Assembly (NCBI GenBank): GCA_024691325.1
Contig: JAILNR010000044.1
Coordinates: 1-42,614, forward strand
Source: Saccharofermentans sp.
Lineage (GTDB): Bacteria; Bacillota; Clostridia; Saccharofermentanales; Saccharofermentanaceae
DNA length: 42,614 bases
Direction: 5' to 3'
Below the pieces are notes generated by a model, which saw only the letters and a list, made by a program, of their open reading frames with translations, ran no database searches and was not told the origin of the DNA. The translations under genes were made by a program, and so were the position numbers. Below, piece by piece: positions 33,972-41,843 of this stretch. Every line of letters starts with the position of its first letter. The stretch's first letter is position 1.

Positions 33972-34910
33972 TTATTCTTCAGAGGACTCTTCAGCCTTGA
34001 TGTAAAGAGGTCTGTTCTTGACCTCGATGAAGGTCCTGCCGATGTACTCGCCGAGGATTCCGAGCGCCATCAGGATCAATCCGCCGATAAACAGGATGAA
34101 ACACAAAAGTGAAGGGTAACCCGGAACATCGTTATAAATGCGAAGGATTATCGCGCGGATGAAGTAGTACACGAGGTAGATAAACCCTGCCGCCGCGGTA
34201 CAGAAACCGAAGTAAGTCGCGAATCTCAAGGGAGCGGTCGTGAACGACACGATACCATCGATAGCATACTTGAAAAGGCTGAAGAAATTCCACTTGGTCT
34301 CGCCCGCAACACGCTCGGTGTTAACAAACTCGATCCACTTCGTCCTGAAACCGACCCAGGCGAAAATACCCTTGGAGAATCTCTGTCTCTCCTCAAGCTC
34401 TATGATCGCATCGGTAACCTGGCGTGTCATCAGTCTGAAGTCACGTGCACCGTCGGCAATCTCTACTTCGACCATGCGGTTGATTATCTTGTAGAACAGA
34501 CGGGCGAAGAAAGACCTGATTTTAGGCTCGCCCTCGCGGCTTACGCGTCTTGAAGCGACGATATCCGCCTCTCCGTTCTCAATTGACTTGATCATTGAAG
34601 GGATAAGTGAAGGAGGATCCTGCATATCTGCATCCATGATCGCCACGAGGTCGCCCTTACTCTTCTTAAGTCCGGCATACATCGCGGCTTCCTTGCCGAA
34701 GTTCCTCGAGAAAATGATGTACTTAACATCGGAGTCTTCCTTGGCGAAGCCCTTTATAACATCAGAAGTTTTGTCACGGCTTCCGTCGTTGACAAAGATA
34801 AATTCAAACTTGTGTGAAGTTACTTCCTTGCGGACATCGCATAAAGCGTTGTACAGAAAGGGAAGAGCCTCTTCTTCGTTGTAACAAGGTACGATCAGAC
34901 TAATCAGCAT
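33972..34910 (-). CDS. Polyprenyl-phosphate glycosyltransferase, GtrB/CsbB type
   Basis: The protein has 312 residues from the ATG at 34910, chosen because GGAGGA lies 4 bases upstream; the ATG at 34922 overlaps that site. The GT-A domain has ISLIVPCYNEEEAL, FVNDGSRDKT, SRNFGKEAAMYAGL, metal-binding MDADMQDPPS and GARDFRLMTRQV. Two membrane helices (about 225-250, 262-290) and the GEYIGRTFIEVKNRP tail are typical of GtrB, CsbB and GacI-like enzymes. These charge undecaprenyl phosphate with glucose or GlcNAc. Known systems add a GT-C transferase; a YfhO homologue is divergent and two GT-C-like proteins are convergent. In B. subtilis the CsbB-GtcA-YfhO set glycosylates lipoteichoic acid. Confidence 0.92.
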   Translation of the reverse strand: MLISLIVPCYNEEEALPFLYNALCDVRKEVTSHKFEFIFVNDGSRDKTSDVIKGFAKEDSDVKYIIFSRNFGKEAAMYAGLKKSKGDLVAIMDADMQDPPSLIPSMIKSIENGEADIVASRRVSREGEPKIRSFFARLFYKIINRMVEVEIADGARDFRLMTRQVTDAIIELEERQRFSKGIFAWVGFRTKWIEFVNTERVAGETKWNFFSLFKYAIDGIVSFTTAPLRFATYFGFCTAAAGFIYLVYYFIRAIILRIYNDVPGYPSLLCFILFIGGLILMALGILGEYIGRTFIEVKNRPLYIKAEESSEE

Positions 34911-34930
34911 ACTGTCCTCCATATCGTTCT

Positions 34931-34946
34931 TGTATTATAATATAAA
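34931..34946. promoter_or_regulatory. Overlapping divergent -10 elements between GtrB-like gene and yfhO
   Basis: TATAAT on the plus strand (34936-34941) and TATAAT on the minus strand (34934-34939) overlap by four bases. RNA polymerase can occupy only one at a time. The plus start is 36 bases downstream of its -10 (ATG 34978) and the minus start is about 24 bases away. No clear -35 is seen on either side. Confidence 0.55.
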
Positions 34947-34977
34947 GAATCTTTTCTAACAACGGACGGAATAATCT

Positions 34978-37839
34978 ATGAAAGAAGTTAAATCGCTTTC
35001 CGAGCCCTCTTTGAAGCACCGCCGGAAGCCTTTAAAGGAGACATGCGGACTTCCCGCCGTCACCGCCCTTATCACATTTGTTTGTTTCATCATAATGCTG
35101 ATTGTAGCCCAGAAGTATCCTCTGGGTAAGTACACGATAGTTATCTCGGATCTGGAGGCTCAGTACGCTCCATATCTTTTCCTTCTTAAGTCGAAGCTTA
35201 TAGGACTTAATCCCGGAAGATTGGTGAATGACTTCGGCTACTCATTCCTGCTTGGTGCAGGTAAGAACTTTGCAGGTACATTCGGTTACTACCTCGCAAG
35301 CCCCCTTAATCTTCTTGTTTTGCTTTTCCCTGCAGCGTGCGTTAATGAACTTGTCATTACACTTATGGCTATAAGGCTCTCACTTGCCTCCGCATTTATG
35401 TGTGCATTCATAAGGGAGAGGGCAGAGGACAAGAAGTCGAAGTGGCCCTTGGTCTGGGGTGTTATGTATGCGTTCTCGTCCTATACGATGCTGTTTTTGT
35501 TCCACATTATGTGGCTCGACGGCTATATGCTCCTGCCGCTTCTTTTGCTCATGATCGAGAGATTCCTCAAGACCGATAAGCTCGGCGGTGTTACGGCAGT
35601 TCTTTTCTTCCTGTTTCTGTCAAACTACTACATCGCTTACATGGCAGGCATCTACTCATTCATCTACCTTCTTGCAAGGATGTACATCACGGGCAGATTT
35701 AAAAAAGAGTGCAAGCCTCTTAACACTATTGGAAGATTCATTCTCCGTGCGGTATTCTGCGGCATGACGCTTTGCATCATCCTGCTTCCTGTCGGACTCG
35801 ACACGATCCGCAACGGCGACCCTACACATCACCCGATCGACAGCTCCTACGTATCATTCAACCTCGCAGGATTCCTCGACAGGATTTTCCTGGGTTACCC
35901 CGGCGAGTTCGGTGAAGTTCTCATCATGAACATGCCTTTGATCTTCGTGGGCATGATCGTTACTATCCTGTGCACGGTCTACTTCGTAAGCAAGGTCTTT
36001 TCCGGCCGCGAAAAGAAGCTGTACGCCGCTGCTTTCATTGCGGTCTACGTCTGCCTGTGTGTCAACTACCTTGATGTGGCATGGCAGGTGTTCGACCAGC
36101 CCAACTGGTTCTGGCACAGAGAAGCATTCGTTTTTATCCCGTTGTTCCTTACGGTTTCCTATAAGGCGTTCGAGAAGCTTAAGCAGATCACGAATGCTGA
36201 ACTTTTCAAGTCATTAGGCATACTCGCAGGCCTTTTGCTCGTTGCCCAGAGTATAGGCGAGATGAGAACTCAAAGTAAGCTCTTTGTCTATAATGCCGCT
36301 ATCCTCGTGATAATTACTCTTATCCTCGTCGGAATGAAGAAGACCGACTGGAAAGGTCAGTTCAGCAACATGGGAAAGATCCTGCCCGTAGTTCTCGCAG
36401 TTCTGGTTATGTATGAGGGCGTATTCCTCGCACCTATGCTTTCTGCAGGTACGGCAACACTTTCCGTATTCTTCTCCGAGGGTGAGGACTATGCAAACAA
36501 CATAAGAACTTTCGAGCAGTGTGCTGAAGCGTCCGATTTCCTTAATAACGGATTCAGAAGCGAGTACGATAATGTAAGACTTACCGAAGACAGATATGTC
36601 GGAGGTGCTCCTCAATATGCAAACTTCAGGAGCATTTCACTCTTTAATTCTAATTCGAATAAGGCATTCGGAAGGTTCTTAAAGCAGTTAGGTTACACGG
36701 TTAACTACAATTATTTCTCTGCTAACCATACATATGCAGCTCCTTCAACAGATGCATTCTTCTCCATCGGATCTTTGTATTCGACGGATGAGTATTCCGC
36801 TGCCGACTTCATAGTCGAAGAGGATCTGTCTTTCTATAGAAGCAGATATGTACTGCCTCTTGCATTTGCAGTTAATCAGGATGCTCCTGACTTTAACTTC
36901 TATTCACTCGAGACGGCGACATCGGATAAGAACTATTTTGAATTCCAGAATGACTGGTACAGATCTTTGTTCGGCTCATTCACAAGTGATTTCTTTGTTC
37001 CCATCGAGACGGGAATAACGGAGGAACTGATAAATGGAAGCGTCATTAATCTTAACGATTATATGGCTCCCAACGAGGAGGTAGAAGACAGCCTGAAGTC
37101 CGAAGACGAAGATGAGCAGACAGATTCATTTGATCCGGATGACTTAGGTCTTGAAGATCTTTACGCATATGAGGATTCGAAGACCGATATCTTCAGAACA
37201 AACGGTAAGCTGCCGATCATCTTAAACTACGATATCGTGGTACCTAACTCCAACGAGTTGTATCTTAACGTAGCAGTTCCGAGAACCAATGCAGGTAATG
37301 AGGTATTCCTTAACGGTAATATCATCGAGACTTCTTCCCCCGGAACATTCTATTCAACTATCTTAAGATTAGGCTCATTCGAGCCCGGTGAGACGATCAG
37401 AGTCTCTATCGTGGCCGATCAGGATGAGTGGGATTATGTTGATGTTAATTTCGCTTATTTTGATGAGGAGGCTTTCGCGGAGCAGTTTGCAGGTATTAAC
37501 ACCGCACAAGTCGAGGTTACCGAGGCTGATGACGGTTATGTCGCGTTTACTTCCAATATCAGCGCGGATGAGATGGTGCTCACTTCAATCCCGTACGAGG
37601 ATGGCTGGACGGCTACGGTTGACGGTCTGCCGATTGATATCACGCCTTATGAGGATGCGCTTATCGGCATCAGGACAGGCGAGGGCACTCATGATGTAGT
37701 CTTAAGATTTACGCCTCCGGGGCTTAAAGCCGGTGCCGCTTTGTCAGTAGTTGGCATAATAGGACTAATTGTAATATCAGTTCTCGATAAAAACAGTTAT
37801 AATAGCAAAAGCAAAAAACAGTTAGCGGAGGAAAACTAA
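34978..37839 (+). CDS. YfhO-family membrane glycosyltransferase
   Basis: The 953-residue GT-C-type protein has about 13 hydrophobic segments (40-480), an extracellular region (about 480-925), and a final membrane segment (about 928-945). The family motif ISDLEAQYAPYLFLLKS in the first outside loop carries the likely catalytic Asp; GAGKNFAGTFGYYLASPLN and SYTMLFLFHIMWLDGYMLLPLL are also characteristic. The outside part has an acidic insert (about 700-735, EDEDEQTDS). In B. subtilis and Listeria, YfhO enzymes attach GlcNAc or galactose from undecaprenyl phosphate to teichoic acids. The divergent GtrB-like gene is the expected donor enzyme. The pgcA gene follows by 4 bases. Confidence 0.9.
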   Translation: MKEVKSLSEPSLKHRRKPLKETCGLPAVTALITFVCFIIMLIVAQKYPLGKYTIVISDLEAQYAPYLFLLKSKLIGLNPGRLVNDFGYSFLLGAGKNFAGTFGYYLASPLNLLVLLFPAACVNELVITLMAIRLSLASAFMCAFIRERAEDKKSKWPLVWGVMYAFSSYTMLFLFHIMWLDGYMLLPLLLLMIERFLKTDKLGGVTAVLFFLFLSNYYIAYMAGIYSFIYLLARMYITGRFKKECKPLNTIGRFILRAVFCGMTLCIILLPVGLDTIRNGDPTHHPIDSSYVSFNLAGFLDRIFLGYPGEFGEVLIMNMPLIFVGMIVTILCTVYFVSKVFSGREKKLYAAAFIAVYVCLCVNYLDVAWQVFDQPNWFWHREAFVFIPLFLTVSYKAFEKLKQITNAELFKSLGILAGLLLVAQSIGEMRTQSKLFVYNAAILVIITLILVGMKKTDWKGQFSNMGKILPVVLAVLVMYEGVFLAPMLSAGTATLSVFFSEGEDYANNIRTFEQCAEASDFLNNGFRSEYDNVRLTEDRYVGGAPQYANFRSISLFNSNSNKAFGRFLKQLGYTVNYNYFSANHTYAAPSTDAFFSIGSLYSTDEYSAADFIVEEDLSFYRSRYVLPLAFAVNQDAPDFNFYSLETATSDKNYFEFQNDWYRSLFGSFTSDFFVPIETGITEELINGSVINLNDYMAPNEEVEDSLKSEDEDEQTDSFDPDDLGLEDLYAYEDSKTDIFRTNGKLPIILNYDIVVPNSNELYLNVAVPRTNAGNEVFLNGNIIETSSPGTFYSTILRLGSFEPGETIRVSIVADQDEWDYVDVNFAYFDEEAFAEQFAGINTAQVEVTEADDGYVAFTSNISADEMVLTSIPYEDGWTATVDGLPIDITPYEDALIGIRTGEGTHDVVLRFTPPGLKAGAALSVVGIIGLIVISVLDKNSYNSKSKKQLAEEN

Positions 37840-37843
37840 TACA

Positions 37844-39631
37844 ATGAGCGCTATTGATACGTATAAGATTTGGAGCACAGACCCCTATTTTGACGAGACC
37901 ACGAGAAATGAGCTCAAGGCTATAGAATCCGATACGACCGAGATCGAAGACAGATTCTATAAGGATCTCGAGTTCGGTACAGGCGGTTTGAGAGGTATCA
38001 TCGGAGCAGGAACAAACAGGATTAATGTTTACACTGTTGCGAAGGCTTCCGCAGGACTTGCAGCATATATCGTAGAGCAGGGTGAAGAGGCTAAGAAGAG
38101 GGGCGTAGTTATCTGCCACGACTCAAGACACTTCTCACCTGAATTCTCCAAGATCGCGGCACAGACATTTGCTTACTACGGCATCAAGGTTTACTTAACA
38201 GACGAGCTTCGTCCTGTTCCTATGTGCTCTTTCTCAGTAAGATACTTAAACGCATTTGCAGGCGTTATGATCACAGCTTCACACAATCCTCCCAAGTACA
38301 ACGGTTACAAGGTTTATGGCGAGGACGGCGGTCAGGTTACAGAGGTTGCAGCAGCTGCAATCCTTGAGAACATGGCTAAGTTCGCTGACGTAAGAACCGT
38401 TAAGTACATGGACTTCGACGAGGCTCTTGCAGCAGGACTCATTCAGAGATTCGGACCTGAGATCGATATCGCTTACACAGATATGCTGAAGAAGCTAGTT
38501 ATCGACGAGGAATCCATCAAGAGACAGGCTAATATGTCTGTTGTTTACACACCTTTGCACGGTTCAGGAAACAAGCCCGTAAGACGCATCCTTAAGTCCA
38601 TCGGTCTTAACAATGTCTATGTGGTTCCCCAGCAGGAGCTGCCTGACGGAGCTTTCCCCACAGTTAAGACACCTAACCCTGAAGATCCGGCTGCTCTTTC
38701 AATGGGTATCGAGCTTGCCAAGAAGGTTGGTGCTGATCTTGTTTTCGGTACTGATCCTGACTCCGACAGACTTGGTATTGCAGTAAGAGTAGTTAAGGAC
38801 GGCGAGGTTACATATAAGGCTTTGACCGGTAACCAGGTTGGTCTCATGCTCCTCGACTACATCCTCGACAGCAAGAAGAGATTAGGAACTTTGGAGGAGA
38901 ATTCCTTCGCTTGTACAACTATCGTATCCACAAAGCTTTGTAAGGCTGTCTGTGATGCTTACGGTGTTGAGCTTCAGGAGACACTCACAGGCTTCAAGTA
39001 CATCGGTGAGAGAATCAAGGTTGACGACGAGTTCGGCGATAAGCACTATCAGTTCGGTTTCGAGGAGTCTTACGGCTACCTCTCCGGCACATCAGTAAGA
39101 GACAAGGACGCAGTCGTTGCAGCTATGCTCGTCTGCGGTATGGCTTGCCAGTCCCAGGATCAGGGCGAGACACTTATCGACAGATTGAACCGTCTGTATG
39201 CAAAGTACGGTTACGGCTTCGAGCAGGCTGTTTCCTTCACACGTGAAGGTAAGGAAGGTCTCGAGAAGATCAAGAACGGCATGATCTCTATGAGAGAGGA
39301 ACTCGAGGCTTGCAAGAACGCTGACGACGCAGCTAAGCTCATCGGCGGACCTAAGCCTGTTGCAGTTCGTGACTATCAGAAGGGTATCAGATACGACTTC
39401 TCAGACGGCGAAGTTAAGACTTCTGAATTGACACTTCCCAAGTCCAACGTTCTTCTCTATGAGCTCGGCGGCGACAAGGGCCTCGACTGGGCTTGCGCAA
39501 GACCTTCCGGTACAGAGCCTAAGCTCAAGATCTACTTCGGCGTTTACGATGCTGATGAGAAGACCGCACAGGACAGACTCGAGTCTGTTAAGGCCGAGAT
39601 GAGTGAATTCGTGGAGAATAAGCTCGGATAA
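37844..39631 (+). CDS. pgcA: Alpha-phosphoglucomutase/phosphomannomutase
   Basis: The 595-residue enzyme interconverts hexose 1- and 6-phosphates. It has the four-domain layout: GTGGLRGIIGAGTNRIN, the phosphoserine loop in MITASHNPPKYNGYK, the metal-binding loop GTDPDSDRLG, the sugar-binding FGFEESYGYLSG, and the phosphate-binding end ARPSGTEPKLKIYF. Length fits the PgcA/PGM2 group (about 580-600). GGAGG lies well placed before the ATG. In B. subtilis PgcA feeds UDP-glucose for wall glycans and glycolipids. It lies between yfhO and a GT4, overlapping the latter by one base, so it belongs to the wall-decoration operon. Arg and Thr codons favour AGA and ACA more than in the neighbours, perhaps a mark of higher expression. 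Confidence 0.95.
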   Translation: MSAIDTYKIWSTDPYFDETTRNELKAIESDTTEIEDRFYKDLEFGTGGLRGIIGAGTNRINVYTVAKASAGLAAYIVEQGEEAKKRGVVICHDSRHFSPEFSKIAAQTFAYYGIKVYLTDELRPVPMCSFSVRYLNAFAGVMITASHNPPKYNGYKVYGEDGGQVTEVAAAAILENMAKFADVRTVKYMDFDEALAAGLIQRFGPEIDIAYTDMLKKLVIDEESIKRQANMSVVYTPLHGSGNKPVRRILKSIGLNNVYVVPQQELPDGAFPTVKTPNPEDPAALSMGIELAKKVGADLVFGTDPDSDRLGIAVRVVKDGEVTYKALTGNQVGLMLLDYILDSKKRLGTLEENSFACTTIVSTKLCKAVCDAYGVELQETLTGFKYIGERIKVDDEFGDKHYQFGFEESYGYLSGTSVRDKDAVVAAMLVCGMACQSQDQGETLIDRLNRLYAKYGYGFEQAVSFTREGKEGLEKIKNGMISMREELEACKNADDAAKLIGGPKPVAVRDYQKGIRYDFSDGEVKTSELTLPKSNVLLYELGGDKGLDWACARPSGTEPKLKIYFGVYDADEKTAQDRLESVKAEMSEFVENKLG

Positions 39632-40764
39632 TGATCGCTTATAATCTTCAGCCCATCGCGGTAAGAGGCCTTACCGGCATAGGAAACTATACGGCAGAGG
39701 TCGCAAGAAGATTGATCGGCAAGGATTCTGAACTGCATGCCTTCGACTTCATGGGGCGTAACGGTGCAGCAGGTATCCTCGAGGAAAACCTTAAAATGAA
39801 CTTAAGCGGGAACGACCTTCATATAGTAAGGTCGCTTCCGCTTTCTGTTTATATCAGAATGGGGGGAGCGGGAAAACTGATCCCCTACCACACATTAACG
39901 GGGTCGAAGGCTGACTTGACGGTATTCTTTAACTACTTAACCCCGGGCGGACTACGCGGTAAGAACATGATCACAATATATGATCTTGTCTCCGAGAGAT
40001 TCCCCGAGACAATGCAGGCGAGAAACCGCCGTCTTTTGCAGGGGCATCTGCGCGATTCGGCTTCACGTGCGTCCTCGATACTTACGATCTCACAGTTCAG
40101 CAAGCGCGAGATCATGGATGTTCTCGGAGTCCCTGAGGAGAAGATCTTCGTGGGTTACTGCGGTGTTGATACTGAATTCTATACACCGCAGGATGGCTTC
40201 ACTACGGGCATCGCGCGAAACTTCGATTTGGATCGATATATTCTTTACGTCGGCACACTTGAGCCGCGCAAGAACATAAAGACCTTGATATCCGCGTTCG
40301 ACCTCATAGCATCAAAAGATAAAGATATTAAACTCGTTCTCGCGGGAGGCCTCGGCTGGCAGCCGGACGAGACATTAAATGCGATAGAGCAAAGCACATT
40401 TAACGACCGCATCGTAAGGACAGGGTATGTAAGCAACGAGGAGAAGCGTGACCTTCTTCGAAATGCTTCCGTGTTTGTTTTCCCGAGTATCTACGAGGGC
40501 TTCGGCATGCCTGTTACAGAGGCGATGGCGTGCGGCACTGACTGCGTTGTTTCCGACAGCTCGAGTTTGTCGGAGATTGCGGGAGATCTTATCACCAAGG
40601 TGCCACCTAAGGATGCGGAGCTTTTCGCGCAGGCGATAGAGGAGAAACTCCTTCATGCTCCGGATGAATCACGCCGCAGGGCTTTGCGTGAACGCGCTTG
40701 TTCTTACACCTGGGAGCAGGCTGCCAAGGCCGCTTCTGACGCAATCAGTTTTGCTCTAAAGTAA
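39631..40764 (+). CDS. GT4 glycosyltransferase
   Basis: The 377-residue GT-B enzyme starts at ATG in the previous stop (TAATG). The acceptor half includes GLTGIGNYTAEVARRL; the donor half begins YILYVGTLEPRKNIKTLI, and FPSIYEGFGMPVTEAMACG is the GT4 E-x7-E motif. DLVSERFPETM and ILTISQFSKREIMDVLGV are typical of mannosyl- and rhamnosyl-type GT4 enzymes. It acts in the cytoplasm on an unknown acceptor. It is the last gene of the yfhO-pgcA-GT4 unit. Its 3' end overlaps the broken minus-strand gene by 20 bases. No terminator follows. Confidence 0.9.
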   Translation: MIAYNLQPIAVRGLTGIGNYTAEVARRLIGKDSELHAFDFMGRNGAAGILEENLKMNLSGNDLHIVRSLPLSVYIRMGGAGKLIPYHTLTGSKADLTVFFNYLTPGGLRGKNMITIYDLVSERFPETMQARNRRLLQGHLRDSASRASSILTISQFSKREIMDVLGVPEEKIFVGYCGVDTEFYTPQDGFTTGIARNFDLDRYILYVGTLEPRKNIKTLISAFDLIASKDKDIKLVLAGGLGWQPDETLNAIEQSTFNDRIVRTGYVSNEEKRDLLRNASVFVFPSIYEGFGMPVTEAMACGTDCVVSDSSSLSEIAGDLITKVPPKDAELFAQAIEEKLLHAPDESRRRALRERACSYTWEQAAKAASDAISFALK

Positions 40765-40945
40765 GATTCCTTACATAAGACGCGATGTTATACGCATTAT
40801 CAAAGCGGCGGTAATTACCTGTGCCTCGTGCATCTTCTTAAGACCTTCGGCATCATTGGCAATAAGGTCACTTATAATGGACAGGATATCATCGGGTGAA
40901 TTACATACAACGCCGAGATTTAAGTCATTTGGCGTAAAGACCGTC
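40745..40945 (-). pseudogene. C-terminal remnant of a GT28-like glycosyltransferase
   Basis: One minus-strand frame reads NLGVVCNSPDDILSIISDL and then ANDAEGLKKM. A second frame continues NYRRFDNAYNIASYVRN to a stop at 40745-40747. Together they look like the end of an MGDG-synthase/UgtP-like enzyme (a GVV-type loop, DDI helix, EGLKKM helix, NAYNIA helix). The frames can be joined by a one-base change near 40831. The N-terminal part is missing and another ORF takes over near 40948. Similarity was judged by eye only. Confidence 0.45.
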
Positions 40946-40947
40946 TC

Positions 40948-41208
40948 ATGTCCAATCTGTGGCCCAAGGATGTAAGTCCCACGGAGATCAATGTTGAAGT
41001 GTTTGGTCTCGGCCGCTATATGGGCAAGCACTCTGATGTTGAATTCGTCGTGATTTATCTTGATATCCTCCACGATATCGCCGAGAAGTATAATATGAAA
41101 CCCGAGAACCTGATAAGACCTTATATCAAGGGATTCTTTGACAGTGTTAAAGAGAAGCAGGAAGGGCTCGGGAATTTACATTCCGATAGTAAGAACATTA
41201 AGGGATAA
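40948..41208 (+). CDS. Orphan ORF of 86 residues, uncertain
   Basis: The plus-strand frame encodes SPTEINVEVFGLGRYMGK and DVEFVVIYLDILHDIAEKY, with codon use like the rest of the window. No ribosome site is visible and a stop lies 9 codons upstream. The minus strand is open in the exact complementary frame, so the coding direction is a judgement. Its last 33 bases overlap the ATPase remnant. I do not recognise it; it may be a gene fragment, like its neighbours. Confidence 0.3.
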   Translation: MSNLWPKDVSPTEINVEVFGLGRYMGKHSDVEFVVIYLDILHDIAEKYNMKPENLIRPYIKGFFDSVKEKQEGLGNLHSDSKNIKG

Positions 41209-41758
41209 AGTGTTTGCATAATCGACGGATTTTGCCGTCTTATATATGAGCCTGATTCCCAGGTTGTCAGTTTGTCCGTCGTCCCCGTGCTCTTTTATCC
41301 AGGCTGAAGGATCGAACGGGGTGCAGTTATCACGGATCCTCATGGTCCAGTCTCCGTCCTGATGGACAAGACGGATCTCAAGGCTTTCCGTGCCTTTGTT
41401 AAACCCGTGTCTTACGGCGTTGTTTCCTATCTCCTCAACGAACAGGGACAGCAGAACTGACTGCCTTTCTGACGCATTCTTTGAAGGCACATGATAAAAA
41501 GAGCCGCAAGATAGCTTATGCTCGTGATAATATCGCGGCAAGCATAAGGGCGGTCGAGAGAATGCTGCTGAAGACAGTAACTATATTGACTATAGGGGAT
41601 ATGAGCGTGTATGCTGCCATATTGTCGGGGCCTAAGAACCTTCCGATGATGATGCCGTCGATGACGACACCAATCAGAACTGCCATCGCCGCAAGGATAA
41701 TGCTGACGACAGAACTGCGGAAAGTCTGCTCGATAATGCTCTTTGTTTTAACAAATAT
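41176..41758 (-). pseudogene. Collapsed MATE transporter-HATPase gene
   Basis: From 41758 to 41516 the minus strand encodes a MATE N-terminus without a start codon: GVVIDGIIIGRFLGPDNMAA, then ISPIVNIVTVFSSILSTA, ending at a stop. From about 41541 to 41176, in the next frame, it encodes a histidine-kinase-like ATPase domain of the RsbW/SpoIIE class: FVEEIGNNAVRHGF (N box), MRIRDNCTPFDP (G1 box) and LGIRLIYKTAKSV. MATE-ATPase fusions exist in Clostridia as far as I recall. A full gene would be about 550 codons; only the two ends remain, joined out of frame. I read this as an internal deletion of about 1.1 kb. Confidence 0.7.
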
Positions 41759-41782
41759 CTATCCTGCCCGATTGCAAAACTC

Positions 41783-41808
41783 GTGTTATTATAACACTAT
41801 GCTATAAT
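41783..41808 (+). promoter_or_regulatory. gmd promoter with 7-1-7 palindrome
   Basis: TGCTATAAT (41800-41808) is a perfect extended -10, 36 bases before ATG 41844. Immediately upstream, GTGTTATTATAACAC (41783-41797) is a perfect 7-1-7 inverted repeat at the -35 position. This geometry is that of Fur-family operators, though the bases differ from the known Fur, PerR and Zur boxes. Confidence 0.55.
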
Positions 41809-41843
41809 AAGAAGATAATAAAAACAGAAGAGGCTATAAAACG

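Noticed and set aside
40771..41073. Minus-strand GTG ORF of 100 residues as one gene
   Set aside because: Only its last 55 or so residues look protein-like (GT28 tail) and they need a frameshift; the rest is complementary to a better plus-strand frame.
41481..41807. Plus-strand ORF of 108 residues before gmd
   Set aside because: The minus strand of the same bases encodes a clear MATE N-terminus, so this is its shadow.
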